A stretch of DNA of 64,000 bases. It comes from Polytrichum commune (taxonomy: Eukaryota > Streptophyta > Polytrichopsida > Polytrichales > Polytrichaceae). Both the position numbers and the translations under genes were made by a program. Where the stretch lies: positions 20,274,001 through 20,338,000 of the forward strand of contig OX485809.1 in NCBI GenBank assembly GCA_950295325.1, given 5' to 3'. The notes under the pieces were generated by a model. The model searched no databases and was not told where the DNA came from. It saw nothing but the letters and a program-made list of their open reading frames with translations. Shown here piece after piece: positions 27,701-39,842 of the stretch (within the stretch, counting starts at the first letter, position 1; every line of letters starts with the position of its first letter).

Positions 27701-30700
27701 GCTTTGATACATGGTCGAAGGGAAGTATTGGTTCAGGTACTATTATGAAACTTTTCTATTAGTATTTGTGCCTTTAACTTTGGGGTATATCCTATCAGTT
27801 GCACGCATAGAGCCTGACAGACTTCCCACTTGCAGGGTGAGAGGAATTTCAATAGGTTTGGGGGCTGGCTAGGGAAAAACTCAGCTTATGGGAAGAGATT
27901 GCGTCTCTTAGAAGACGTTCACGTCCACCTACTGGCTTCCCGAGTTTGTGAGCCCACAAGGTAATTTTAAGGAATGCATATATCCATGTAAGGTTACTGT
28001 CCAGTTATTCACAAGATATTATCACACCCTCGCTGAACCTTGGGCACACATTGGGGTCACAATGTCATTGTTTGAAGGTGATATGGGTTGTTGAAATCAC
28101 CATCCTAATATTATCACCTTGCAAGTGAGTTATGTAATTATCACAAATTCCTTGTAAACTTCTGTATATATGCACAAGCTTTTGCATTAGGCGGGAGATG
28201 TTCCAATCATACTGAGAGTATGAGGGTATTGGTCTGCTTCATTTGTTGGTTGTGTAATCAGAGAGGCTGTTCGCTTGGACTACTTACCCCTTCTTGCAAG
28301 GCAACTGACACAGCCTCTTCACACCTTACCAAAGGTGCTGTCAGTGTTTCATTCCCCTCTTGTTATCACCTTTTTATCTGCTACATTTACTTTGTGCATT
28401 GCAGTTAGACGACAATCAGGTCTTCCTTGCACTCATCCATATTGAACAGAGTTGACAACTTATAACTTTAATTGCAATGTTCATGTGACAAGTAGCTGAC
28501 AAGAGTACTGTCACACTTAATTGCTTTCGGATCTGCCGTTGTGGTCTATGGATGTGGCAGGAAGAGGCCGTGCAGCTAGTAGTAGATATAATGGACGAAT
28601 ATTCTTTAAACCAGGAGGATGTTGATACTATTCATGAAATCTCAAAATTCAAGGTATGCTAAGATACAACTCTTAAGTTTATTAGAGTTATCCTTTAAAT
28701 CAACGGGACTTTTTGTCAAAGAATTGGTCCCTTACAATTTCCATTGGTGGTTTTGCAAACAATACCAAGAATTTCTTTTCACATGTGATGTATGCTTGAG
28801 ATGGTGTTTGAATTCGAATGAAGAGCAACCTATTTTGGCTCATTGAGGGCCAAACTCATTCAAGCACCTCTTGGCATGCCCAAATGAGTTTGAACCGGTT
28901 TAGAATGTTCTTCATTAAAAATTCTACACTGCCTCCAAACATGCACTGGAAACTTACCATACATGGAAGGTGTGTTATGCAGAACAACCAATACCCTAGC
29001 AATAGTCGTGTTGAGTTAGAGGATAACTCTATTATGTACTCAATTTGATCCCTGTCATTCATAAAATAAGAATTATGATGAAAACATGAGAAACAACGAA
29101 ACTGAAGCACATATTTGGTCTAGGAAGCACAGAATGAATCTTGAATTGAGATGTTGATGGTCAGTCTCCTCAAATTACTGAATGGATCTGCAGGGTGGTG
29201 AAGGCTTGCTGGAAGGTGTACCAGCTGCTGTGAAGACAGCTCTCACAAAAGCATTCAAGCAGCGTGAGGGCCGTGTCCGATCATCCGACCTTCTCCCAGC
29301 TCTCTCTCTGCCAGGTTTCAAAAAGGTCACGAAAAAGCCAGCACGGATGAATTTTATGGCAGCTGAGGATGAAGAAGGCCTAGAATCTCTTCAAGATCCA
29401 GAGGCTGGTAAGTTTATTGACCTTCTGCTTTGTACTCTTTGCTTGAAGTATGTCTTAACAGCTTGTTGTCTTCACAGCTTCTTGTTAAATCTTGAGAAAG
29501 TTATACAGTATTTCTTATGAATGTTCATGTCTGATTTTATAGAAGGAATGATGTCATTGTCGTTGTCTAGTGTCCTGCATTACCTGTATAAGAATGATGG
29601 TATTTGTGCACAGATGTTCTTGCCTAATTTAGAGTCCTAACCCCTAAGCATCCAAGAGGTCCCAATCTGGGCCTCTCCATGCACAATAATATATATTAAT
29701 GTGTATTTGAGCTACATACTTGCTTTCTTAAGCTAATTGTGTCAAAAGTTATGCTATTTAAATTTAACTCATTCATGAAGTGCACATTTCAAATTTGTTG
29801 AATAACCTCGTGTCATTGAAGACATGGGTTCTAATACATGCTTAGTATTTTGATCATCAAAGTCACATATGAGTATATTGCTATTTTCTCATTGAGCAAG
29901 GGTGTCAAAAAATCCTTGAATGTCAAAAAACATGACTTTAAGACTTGGTGAATCTTGTAAGAATTGTGTATATAGGTCGTACATTGAGCCTCTTGGTCCT
30001 TTAAGGGTTAAGATCGTCAGTAAAGTATATGATATATACTGTTACTAACATCAAGCCTCATCCTTGTTCAGGAAAAGATTTCCACCTCTGAGTGTTCTAA
30101 TTTTTACTGTGCTTCTACAGAGGATGAAGAGGAAAGCCCCGAGGAAGGGGAAGAGGAGGAGGATGAAGAGAATAAATTAGGTTAGTCATCTCGCAATCAC
30201 GTCTTATTTATCTTGTCAAATTTGTGTGGCCTGTGCTGGTCACCATGCATTGTGCATCAAAGTCTCTTTTGAGCAATCAAATATTATATGAAAGAACTAA
30301 TGAAAGATTTATCTAACAGAAGTCAAATGATGATGAGGTAAATTAGTACTAATTTTATAGATCAAGTTACAGTTTGGCTGTAATGGATGCTTTGTATGAC
30401 AGATGGAAAAATAGACTATGACCTTTGCAACAGAGTTGTTGCTACACAATTGTAAATGGGTCATCAATCTCTATTATTCTAGTTGGATTGTTCATCGGCA
30501 ATGTATCTGGGGTTGAGTATAAGGTTACACACATCATAAATTTCTGTTTTGGGCTTGGAAGTGGAATATGGGTTTCTTATACTCAAGCCACAGGGATCAA
30601 AGTCAAACTTCTCTCAAGGAATCAAGTTATGTGTACAAATTATGAGAATCTATGATAGAGAGATAGTAGCACTACACTAATTGAATGCTCTGGTGAGCTG

Positions 30701-31484
30701 GGTGCAGCGTTGCTAAGTGAGTCCAAACCAGGCATGACTGTAACTCTGGACACCTCAAAGTCTAAAGCAGGTATACTCCCTTTTTCAATCAATGTTGATA
30801 TTTGCACTATGGCAGGTGATAGATAAGCTCAGAGTGAGCACTTGTTGAATGTTAAGGTACTAATTAGATATGTTTGCACTTAATAGCAGGGAAGCTCCCG
30901 AGCGTGTAAAGTGATGAAATTACACTAAAATGTGTAATTAGTGGGGATGGAAAAATAATGTGGATGGAAAATACTGTCAACAATATCAAAAGAAAATCCT
31001 GATGAAAAGTAGAGTGGCGAGTGAAAGCTTTGACAGGTGTCGACCTTTTTTCAAGACCCCATCGCTGTCAAACATCACAAGTCATATATCTGGTCCCATG
31101 GCTCCATTATAAATGACTAATGCTGAAGGTCGAAAATTAGAGTGGCCACAATAGGTCTTTACAACAGAATTTTGGATAAACATATGATGTGGTCCACATT
31201 ATATTCAAAGGTGGAAGTACTTTAATTTTCTTTGAATTTCATTTGGTCCCCCATTAATTACACATTTCAGTGTAGTTTCATAAATGTCTCTGGGCTAGCA
31301 GTCACATTGCGATTAAGGATTGGGTGCTTGATTGAAAGTGAATTCTTGAGTTTGATCATTTTGTTTGATGTGTTCAGGAGCTGGCCGAGGCCGAGGCCGA
31401 GGTTCAAGCCAACCAAAGACACCACGTGCAGCCAAGAAATCTGATGAACCTAAAGCCACTTCAAGTGCAAAGCGGAAGAGATAA
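18757..31484 (+). CDS. RFC1: Replication factor C subunit 1 (RFC1), 22 exons, 1018 aa
   Basis: Large subunit of the clamp loader that opens PCNA and loads it on primer-template DNA. Exons: 18757-18840, 20652-21332, 21705-21772, 21896-21971, 22144-22205, 22351-22457, 22898-23076, 23381-23572, 24400-24539, 25074-25269, 25410-25463, 25969-26138, 26822-26912, 27183-27364, 27697-27736, 27836-27960, 28262-28334, 28561-28653, 29194-29407, 30121-30180, 30708-30770 and 31378-31484. All phases agree. The N-terminus MSGQADIRKWFMK fits a PIP box (Q4, I7, W10, F11). A low-complexity part with repeated GRGR follows in exon 2. The BRCT domain spans exons 3-6 (GLTFVISGTLDS, LIKSHGGRITGSVSRKT). The AAA+ core has Walker A GQPGIGKTTTA, Walker B LIMDEVDGM and sensor 1 IICICND. 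The RFC1 C-terminal domain runs from NYLNYCPSG through GGWLGKNSAYGK to GVPAAVKTALTKAF. The tail is acidic, then basic and NLS-like (SAKRKR). The usual W-x-E-K-Y-R-P box reads WPHKHRP here. Confidence 0.96.
18990..20335. repeat. Tandem array, about 6 units of about 237 bp, in RFC1 intron 1
   Basis: Units opening with a form of CTGCAGATGCTCTTGTCA start near 18992, 19399, 19638, 19880 and 20114. A shortened unit starts near 19182. Other shared blocks are GTGCAATGTGCAATATAGTA, CTTCATCTCGTTGTTGACGA, TCACTTACATGTGCAATG and CCTTATAAGCACATAG. Spacings between full units are 234-242 bp. Units differ by scattered substitutions and small deletions, so the array is not recent. Confidence 0.9.
26215..26560. 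repeat. Dispersed repeat in RFC1 intron 12
   Basis: It shares ordered blocks with 28680-29035 in intron 18: GGGACTTTTTGT, CCTATTTTGGCT then ATTGAGGGCC, AGCACCTCTTGGCATGCC, CATGCACTGGA and ACTTACCA. The two copies are in the same orientation. No coding capacity was seen. Confidence 0.85.
28680..29035. repeat. Dispersed repeat in RFC1 intron 18
   Basis: Second copy of the element at 26215-26560. It has the same block order, diverged by scattered substitutions and indels. Confidence 0.85.
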
Positions 31485-32589
31485 ATGTGGGACATTACAA
31501 CCACAGACAAAGTGTTGTTGACCAGACATGGGTATGGTTGTTGATTTTTCATATCCTGTTGGGAGAGATGATAGAGTCTGCAACAGTTATAAATTATTTC
31601 TGACCAAAGTTGGTTGGAAGGCTCATGAGTTTTTAAACTTGACAATGGCTGTCCAACATGACCCACAGTACAGAACCTCTTTATGTATTCTCATCCTCTT
31701 TGGTAATTTTGGTCTGCAAACACCTAACCACACAAGCCAGACTATCCAATGATGATGTCCAGTGCTAATAGGTCTTGTGAACCTTTTTATGAATGTGGCA
31801 GCGTTTTGTAGTGTTTTAGAGCTATCATGTGTGCTATCGGTATTTCTGGCAAGTGCATTGGATTCACTGCCTGCTCTTACTTGCTGAAAGTTATGATAAG
31901 GTTTGTAGAAAGTTGTAATTCTTGTAGACTGGAGGTTTATCAGATCCTTGAACACGGAGGGGTTATTGTATATGAGTGTACCTATCATCCATCCAACATA
32001 TACATGACCCCCTATAGGTTTGTTGCTGATTCATCTCAAATGATCTGAAATGCACTAATTTGGGGTCTCTAAAGCTAATTTCGGTATCAAATCAACTAAA
32101 CATAGGAACCTCCAAGCAGCATTCTATTTCAGGGCTTTTGTCTTGGATGAATGAGAGGTATATGAAATCCCTCACTCCCTTGAGTTGACCAACGATATCA
32201 ACTCCAATGAAGCAAAGTCAAATATTCAAAATTGCTTGGGGTTCACCAATCCTCAATCTCTCAATAGTTTGAGCAAGTGGCAAGATTTTACTCTTGTGAT
32301 ATCTCTTGACGTTTCTAAATGACCTCCATAAGGTAGATTTGGATTTTGACCAATCGCTTGACACAACCACTTCGAGCAAAGTAGTAGGGAACTGTATTAT
32401 GAGAGTACTTGAGATTCACAATCTACTTACCTAGATTTACATTGTGTAGGCAATACTTCTGATGGCTAATAATGACATCTCTTGCACACATCACAATTTC
32501 TAACAGGGCTTTAATTAATTAGCCACCCTTAAAGGAACCAAAAACATGTGTCATAATTGGATTAAAACTAGTGTTGGATTGATATCATT

Positions 32590-32890
32590 TTCTTTTTATA
32601 CCATTCATGTATATATAATGGAGAGTTTACAATTTTGATACTAGTAAAGTATGGGTAATTGAGGGTAATTCAATGTTTTTGATACCATTTAGGTTTACAC
32701 ACCATGCAATAAAGTTCATACCTAGGTACAACTGCCCTAATATCAATATGGTTTAAATAGTGTTGACCCAAATAATAACTTGTGTATACAAAGATATTCT
32801 CACCTTGAGATATCCACATAGAGGTTCTTTACTACCATTATTGATGTTAATTATTGCTACCATGCATTCACCTATTTTGGTTAGATAGTT
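32590..32890 (-). repeat. Dispersed repeat family 1, copy b
   Basis: The minus strand reads GGTGAATGCATGG, GATATCTCAAGGTGAGAATA, AAGTTATTATTTGGGTCA and TACCTAGGTATGAA in the family order. It is closest to the copy at 36060-36410. Confidence 0.75.
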
Positions 32891-33059
32891 GCATAACTGT
32901 AGGTTAGAAACGGAGTTGGGCGCTTTTACCATAATCACCAAAATCACTGAGATGAAAGTGCATGTTCACCCATCATTCCATGGTATATGTTCATGTCATT
33001 TATGTGAATCATGAATGTCATATATCTTACGGTAGATTCCCTTATTCACTTGCTTTTCA

Positions 33060-33365
33060 GGTCACCCTACATCTGAATGGTTTGTGGTTTGGTGTGACTC
33101 CAAGAACGGATACCAAATGACACGTGTTCAGAAGAGATTGCATTGCATGTTCAAATATGACAACCATTCAAAACTCAATAATCAACATGATGGGGGGGGG
33201 GGGGGGGGAGGGTATATGACCATTTAACAAGCACGATTATTTTCACTCCAATCATGAATAAGATAATCACATAAGCTCCAAAAACTAAGAGGAAAGTGGC
33301 TATGGGCTTGATTTTGATTTGCTAACCATCTCATACTAATCGCGTGTTTCATATCTTAAGAGAAT
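33060..33365 (+). repeat. Dispersed repeat family 2, copy b, with a 17-G run
   Basis: It has the ordered family blocks AAGAACGGATACCAAATGA, AGAAGAGATTG, CAATAATCAACATGATG, a G17 run at 33192-33208, TATATGACCATTTAACAAGC and ATCATGAATAAGATAATCAC. Confidence 0.75.
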
Positions 33366-33778
33366 TTGTAACCATTTAAGAGCCATCTACCTGTGGGTGT
33401 TATTTGGTTCATTTTTCATGTCCTCCAACTTTTATCAATTAGATTTACACAACAAAACTTTGTGTTGGATTAGTATATCTACAATGAAACATGTGCAAAA
33501 AGCGGATTGAAAATCAGACCTGCCTTAAGTTAGTCACGGTTGTTGGAACTTGGAAGTGCATGTATGCTGATTTCTTAACTGGATAGAGAGTTCCTCCCAA
33601 TTGTGTTCAGTGTTTGAGTGCCGAGTAGTTATGAAGATTTGAAGACGCAGTCCCTTACTAAATCTTGGTCTGAGTGTTGGGTCTCGGGTCCCACTGCCAG
33701 AACGACGACAGTTGCGCAACAACAAATCTTGGGCCAAGGGGAGCCAGCACACAAGTAAGTGTGTCTTTGGATTCAGAA

Positions 33779-36700
33779 ATGGCCGTGGCGCTCGCAAGTT
33801 CTCCTGCCGCGAGTGTGAGGGCGTTGCAGCGATGTGTTGTGGGACATGCCGGTGGCCGCTCGCGGTTCCTGCTGCTCAGGGCCTCGCCGGCGCAGTCGCA
33901 GCCTCTGAAATGCGGGGGAGCGTGTAGTAGGAAGCTGGGTGGTTCGATTGTGGGAAGTAGGTTGCAGCGTTTCTCCATCGTCGCGTCCTCAATGGGCTCC
34001 CCCACGCCTTCCCAGGTGGGTTTTGGGTTGCTGCCATGATTTTGGGGGTCAGGGACGATTCAATTCCTTCCATTTTGTTTGGAGAGGCAGACTTCGGGTT
34101 TATGCATTGGAAATGCTTTCCGAATTGGAGCCTCTGCTTGAATTACTTCAAACAGGGGTTATGTTGTGGATTGTCTTTGCCGCTGAACCTGATGAATTGG
34201 GCATGGTGTGATTTGAATTTTGGTGCCAATTAGAAACAATCGAATGCAATTCATTTGTTGCCATTGTCTTTGGAGACTCACAAATTGGAGTTATTGATTG
34301 GAATGGTTTCTGGATGACAGCCTCCGTTGAAATTTACTCAAACAGGGTTATGTTGTTAGAGCCTTTCCCAGTGAACCTGATGAATTGGGCATGGTGGTCA
34401 GTGTATGAATGAGATTTGGTGCCAATTGGAGATGTAGGAATCACTAGCAGTCAATAGATGATGCAATTTATCAATGCATAGGTTTTGCTTGCTGCCAGGA
34501 TCCTTGGGTTGAGGGGCAATCCAACACAAATCAATTCTTTCCCTTTTGTTTAGATAGGAAGATATTGGGGTTGTTGACTTGAGCGGTTTCTGGACGATAG
34601 CCTCTGTTTGAATTGGTTCTATCCAAACAGGGTTATGTTGTGAGAGTCTTTGCCACTGAACCTGATAAATCGGGCATGGTGGTCAGTGCATGAATTGGAT
34701 TTTGGTGCCAATTAGAGATGTAGGAATAAACCTTTTATCAACCCATAGGTTTTGGCTTTCTGCCGGGATCTTTGGGTTGGGGGCCAATCCAAGACAATTC
34801 AATTCTTGCCATTTTGTTTGGAGAGGCAGAGATTGGGGTTATTGATTTTAGAGTCTTTGAGACTGATGCTGATGAATTGGGTCTGGTGGTCAATGCATGA
34901 ATTGGATGTTGTCAAGCATGGAATCATGGTCCTCTATTTGGGTCGAGAAAGTTGAGCACATCGTTCTTGTATCAATGAAATTTTTATTCAATGTTCAATA
35001 TTTATTCCTGTAGTGGCATACAGAGTCGGAAGATCAAAACAATCTTGGTGAGATAGTGTGAAGTATTACTTTCAACAATGAAAATCTTGATGTGAGAAGG
35101 ATCATTGTCTGTCTTTGGGAACGGTTGTTTTGTGAGATTAAGATATTTTGCTTGCAAGACTTCTATCCTCTCCTTTCTCAATAATCTCAATGGTGTCATT
35201 GAAGAACTTCAGTCACGATGAGTCCATCCACATTTGCAAAACACTTCAAATTGTTTTTCAGGCCCTGCATGTTGATTCTCCTGCAGTGCATAGAGAGGTG
35301 CTTGGTATCAGGGGGTTAAAACTGTGTTGTGCTGTTTGCAGACAATGCCAAATGAAAAAGTAGAGGAGGATTCAAAGTGGTGGGAGCAGATTCAAACCCA
35401 TCAAGTAAGTCTTCACGTTATGGAATTTTCAATGCTAGCGAATTGAGAGAAAATTAGGGTCCCTCTCTCGGACCGTGCCAAAAGCCTAGCTACAGCTTTC
35501 CATTGTTGACTGTAAATGATGCGGAGCTCACTCATGGAGTTTATGGTAAGTCAAAATTAAAAAATTAAAATAAATAACATATCAATTGAAATGATTTTCC
35601 AATTCTGTGGAAAATGTATTGCAGAAATCGGCTGCACGGTTATCAAAAGTGGAGGAGGCTCGTACACTCTTGGCAGCTAGCTCAACTGCCACCCTCTCTA
35701 CCATTTCTCAGGTTTGTTCCAAGGATGATAATTTAATTCAAAAGCAGTTTTTTTACGTTTCTCTAGTTGATTGAGGATCAAATGCATTTATCCTAAGTTG
35801 TAAATGGTTAAGTTACAGAAGTTAATAAAGAGTTTTTTTTTTAGATTTTTTTTTAGAAGTGGTGATAATCTTGATTGATGGCTTCTCTGCTTGTTCATGT
35901 AGAATAGAGCATGTGGTACAGAATTTGTTCTTATAATTAATTTTTTTTGAAGTTGCTCAACCTTCTGCTCAGAAGAGCTGATGAAACCAGACACTGACCA
36001 CTTTTACAGACAAAGTTGATTTCTTCAAATGTTGGACTGGAATCACATTTTTCTTATGCCACCTGGATATGTATAATGAGGAAATTACATTTTTGATTCC
36101 ACTACGGTATGAATTTTTCAGGATACTTTTGTTTGTGATACCATTTGGGTCTATGTACCATCCAAGAACCTTCATACCTAGGTAAAAGTACGCTAGATCA
36201 ATATGATATTAGGATGGTACTTGACCCAAATAATAACTCGGATATACAAAGATCCTCTCATCTTGTGATGATACCCACCAAGTATCAATATTGACTTGTA
36301 CTACAATTCTGATGCTGGTTGAGTAGGTTGTTTGATACCAAATTTGGTATTGTAATTCGAGTCCATGCATTCACATATATACTAGTCCAACATGGGTTTC
36401 TTCTGAATCAATCACAATGGGGACCATGCCGGATTTGTGCAGAAATACGATGGGTTTCCACTTGGGTCCATGGTTTTGCATGCGACAGATGACACTGGAC
36501 GTCCAATCTTAGCAATCAGTTCTCTTTCTCCCCATACAAAGGTGATGTGTCTCCCAAGCTTGCATAAATTTAATCGTTGCTCGGTAAGGATAGAACTTAT
36601 GTTCCTTTATGTTTGGAGCAGGAATGAAACAGCAAAATGTCTTGTGAATTATGTCATTGGTGATATACGGAAATAAAGAGACTGGTCTTTAGATTTTCGA

Positions 36701-39700
36701 GGCTTCCATTTATTCTAGAGCTACACAGAGGGATGTTGGGCTTCGCATGTAGTAGGAGATGAGTGCAACATTTGATAATATTTTGCCGTTCTTTGGTGCA
36801 GGATTTGGAAACAAACCCTAAATGCTCGTTACTCATTTCCAGAGATGCATCAGATATTAGTGATACGGTGGTCACAATTATCGGTGAAGCAGAGACAGTG
36901 AGTTGCCTGACGCATTTGTGCAATATTTTATAAAATGTGCTCGAGTCAAGATTAAAATCTTCATTTTGATTTTTCTTGAGAAGTACTCTATTTCTAAGCT
37001 TACCTTGTGTTCCAGTGATGACCTTTAAGGTTGAAACTTATAGGTCAAGTTTGTGAAGCTGTTGCACAGGTATCTGATGCTGAGTGGGAAGGTGTGCGTG
37101 CTGTATACCTAAAGAAACATCCTGATGCATTCTGGGTAGGGCTTCTTTGCCAGCTACATTTTCTGCATAATAATATATTTTCTTGGAATACTCTTTTCCA
37201 AGCTTTATTCAGAAGCACTCTAAGTCAATGTCCACCCTAGTAAGGTAAGCGAGCCTTGGATGGACACTTTTAGCTCTGCACCCACTTCTTGTAGGATATG
37301 GAATATGAAATTAGTGCGAGATGATTGCCAAATCCATATAGTGGCTGAAGCCATTGTCCTGATAAGTTTCAGAGCTCATATGAATATCCTTTTCATTATA
37401 AAAGTGAGAATTATTTAGCTCATTAAATGGTCATATAATCCCCCCAATTATGCTGACTTTTGATCCTAGAATGGTAACCAAATTTTAAGCATGTAGTCCG
37501 ATCTCTTTCATTGGGTGGCCGTTCTTAGATCCACACCTGATCACCCACCACTCACATATAGGTGTCTGATTAAGAAAAGTAACTAAGTAAGGCTCACATA
37601 GCCTAGTATGTCAATCATCCTGCAGTGTGTTGCTTGATGCTTTTGAATTCTTTTGGATGGTTTGTTATTATCACTGACCTCAAGGATACTGTCAGTTGTG
37701 TGTGCGTGCATGTGTGTGTGGGGGTTCACTCTCTTGTAGAGTTATAAACTACCTAAGATAAAGGGGTGTTTTCAAGGGCTATGAAGTAATGCTCATATTC
37801 ATGGGATATTCTGTGAATTTGATATATCTTAATATTCTACACCTAGTGTTTTTTAACATGAATTATCAATAGGTCTCCTAAATGCTTTTAAACTTAAACA
37901 TTTTTTTCTTTGAAACATTAATAGGACCCTATCTTTTATTGCACCTCAACTTCTAGTGAATGGAATGACCCGCCTGGGGTCAGTTCACTTCCTAACATGA
38001 TGCAGTGGTTATGTTCCACTGTATCTCCACAAAAGACATCATCAGTGGTATGGATTTGCTCAGAGGCTCTGGTGCTAATGGACTCATTTTTTAAGCCCCT
38101 GCTTGCTGACTGACAGGTAGACTTTGGAGATTTCAGGCTGGTTCGGATTACACCAAAGAAAATTAGGTTTCTTGCAGGATCAGCAACAGCTTTTGTCACT
38201 TTTGGAGGTTGGAAGCCGTACCTGTTGGAGGTTTTCAACAATTTTATTTTCAATGTATACATAAATAATTATGGGTAGAGGGTTTGCAGCTTTTCAGGGA
38301 TTCATGAATGTTTGCGATTTAGAGCTCTGCAATCTGGTTTCAAAGAGTTAAACGACCTGCAAAACATTGAATACATAGCAGCTCCTTCCAAAATACAAAC
38401 TAATATATCGTGCCTCATTTGGCAAATTCTTGTAGAGCTTGATGGAGAAGAGTATCTAGCTGCAGCTGTTGATCCCATTGCACAATTTACAGCTCCAATT
38501 GCGGTAAAATAATTTCTGAGCCATGTTCATATGCCTCAGCTAGTATACTATATCACCTTTTAATCCCTTGATGGCATAAAGTTCTTGCTTTATCCTCCCA
38601 ATTTGTTGGGACTAATAGAATATACCTCAACTGGTCCTATCAAAAAATTAATTATGCTGGGTTCCTATTAAAATTCCTTGTGCAGTTGGTAGCTAATAAA
38701 GCATTTGGACCGAGTAGCAGCTGAGATGTCTAATTTACAAGTTACTAGTCTTAGTGCCAGTTGCCATAAAATTACACAAAGGTCACCTCGTATCCTTTTC
38801 AAGGTCAACATACTCATGCTTTGTTGTGATTACAGGGTCACATGAATCGGGATCATGCAGATCAAACCAAGGACATTGCAGAAAATTCACTTGGAGTGAA
38901 GGTGCATAAGCAATCACTATCTTGGATATGGAATTCAGATGCTTACCTTAATATTTCTGGTATAGCAGGGACAACTCCGAAGATTTTTTTTCTGTTAATG
39001 ACCACATGATTTTACTGACTAGCTTCTATGGGTGCAGATTGACTATGCTAAAATCTTGCAGGTGGATCGACTAGGCTTCAACATACAGGTTATTTTCTGA
39101 GCGTCTTTATATTTAAATATCTATGTATATTGTTATGCGTTCTATTGCGTCTATTTATAAAGTGTTACATACCACTTATTGGGCTGTTTTCCTAACCTTG
39201 CTCTGACCACCAATTTGACAATGGCAGACTGCACACAATGGCACACCAGTCAAGCTCCGCATTCCTTTTCCTCGACCCGCTCTCGACCGCAAGTAAGTAA
39301 AACCCTCTTTTCCCAGAGCAATTTATTCATTTCCACACAATGTCTGTCCATGTGGAGGCCAAATGCATTTGAAAGCATTGGTTTCGATACGGAATTCAGT
39401 GGGTTGAGTTAAAAGAATTTTAGCTTGATGTGCTTAACCTTGGGGTGTTTGCTTGCAAGGTTGGTCCCTCTTTTTAAAGTGTCTGTTTTCAACTCCAATC
39501 CAAGACGGCGGTTTTTTGAGGTTTAAAACTTCCGTTTCTGATCAAAATTGAAAATGGACGTTCCTAACCCAAAAAATAGGGACCAACATTGAAACCAAGT
39601 TCCTCAAGATTAGGCACTTTTACCTTGGCCCATTGAACACCGTTTCAAAACTGGCGTTTTTGAAATCGTGGCCTCCTCTTCAGATGACATACAAAGATGT

Positions 39701-39842
39701 GTGTAATCATGCATGATTTTGGCTTGTTCTTATCGCAGACTCAATGTGGTTGGTGCTAATGGGTTGGTTGCTTATCTCCAGGGATGTGAAGAACTTGATT
39801 GTCGAAATGCTACAGGGGCCAGCAGCTGGAACAACTCCCTGA
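33779..39842 (+). CDS. Plastid FMN-binding split-barrel protein, HugZ/PNPOx-like with C-terminal DUF2470-type domain, 349 aa
   Basis: Exons: 33779-34015, 35342-35404, 35625-35711, 36443-36541, 36802-36897, 37070-37135, 38117-38207, 38436-38503, 38836-38901, 39038-39088, 39228-39292 and 39782-39842. All are GT-AG with matching phases. Exon 1 gives a Ser/Ala/Arg-rich, acid-poor N-terminus typical of a chloroplast transit peptide. The split-barrel domain reads EEARTLLAASSTATLSTIS, YDGFPLGSMVLHATDDTGRP, SSLSPHTKDLETNPKCSLLI, then KKHPDAFWVDFGDFRLVRI and GSATAFVTFG. The C-terminal domain has VDPIAQF, HMNRDHADQTKDIA, LGFNIQ and LRIPFPRPALDRKDVKNLIV. The order is that of plant HugZ-like proteins; I recall Arabidopsis At3g03890 (HOZ1) as a close relative. 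HugZ relatives bind heme and some degrade it; whether this protein is enzymatic or a tetrapyrrole-pathway regulator (as GluTR-binding protein is) cannot be read here. An in-frame ATG at 33674 would add 35 residues. Confidence 0.9.
34016..34920. repeat. Tandem array, about 4 units of about 240 bp, in intron 1 of the HugZ-like gene
   Basis: Units start near 34016, 34240, 34478 and 34744. Shared blocks are GGTTTTG then TGCTGCC, CCATTTTGTTTGGAGAGGCA, CAAACAGGGTTATGTTG, GAACCTGATGAATTGGGCAT, GGTGGTCAGTG and TTGGTGCCAATTAGAGATGT. The first unit begins at the exon 1 splice donor, and later units keep an AG-GTTTTG sequence at the equivalent place. The last unit is truncated. Confidence 0.85.
36060..36410 (-). 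repeat. Dispersed repeat family 1, copy c, in the HugZ-like gene
   Basis: The minus strand contains TATGTGAATGCATGGAC, GTCAATATTGATACTTGG, TGGGTATCATCACAAGATGA, GAAGGTTCTTGGATGGTAC and CAAATGGTATCACAAACAAA. It lies in the intron between exons 3 and 4. It serves as the empty-site reference for the nested insertion at 62182-62689. Confidence 0.8.
37295..37560 (-). repeat. Dispersed repeat family 2, copy c, in the HugZ-like gene
   Basis: The minus strand contains TGATCAGGTGTGGATCTAAG, GAGATCGGACTACATGC, a short G run and ATTATATGACCATTTAATGA. It lies in the intron between exons 6 and 7. Confidence 0.75.

Larger units (their letters stand above)
31485..33778. other. RFC1 3' flank and intergenic DNA
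   Basis: The RFC1 3' UTR should start here. Two dispersed repeats follow: family 1 at 32590-32890 (minus) and family 2 at 33060-33365 (plus). No other gene was recognised. Confidence 0.5.
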
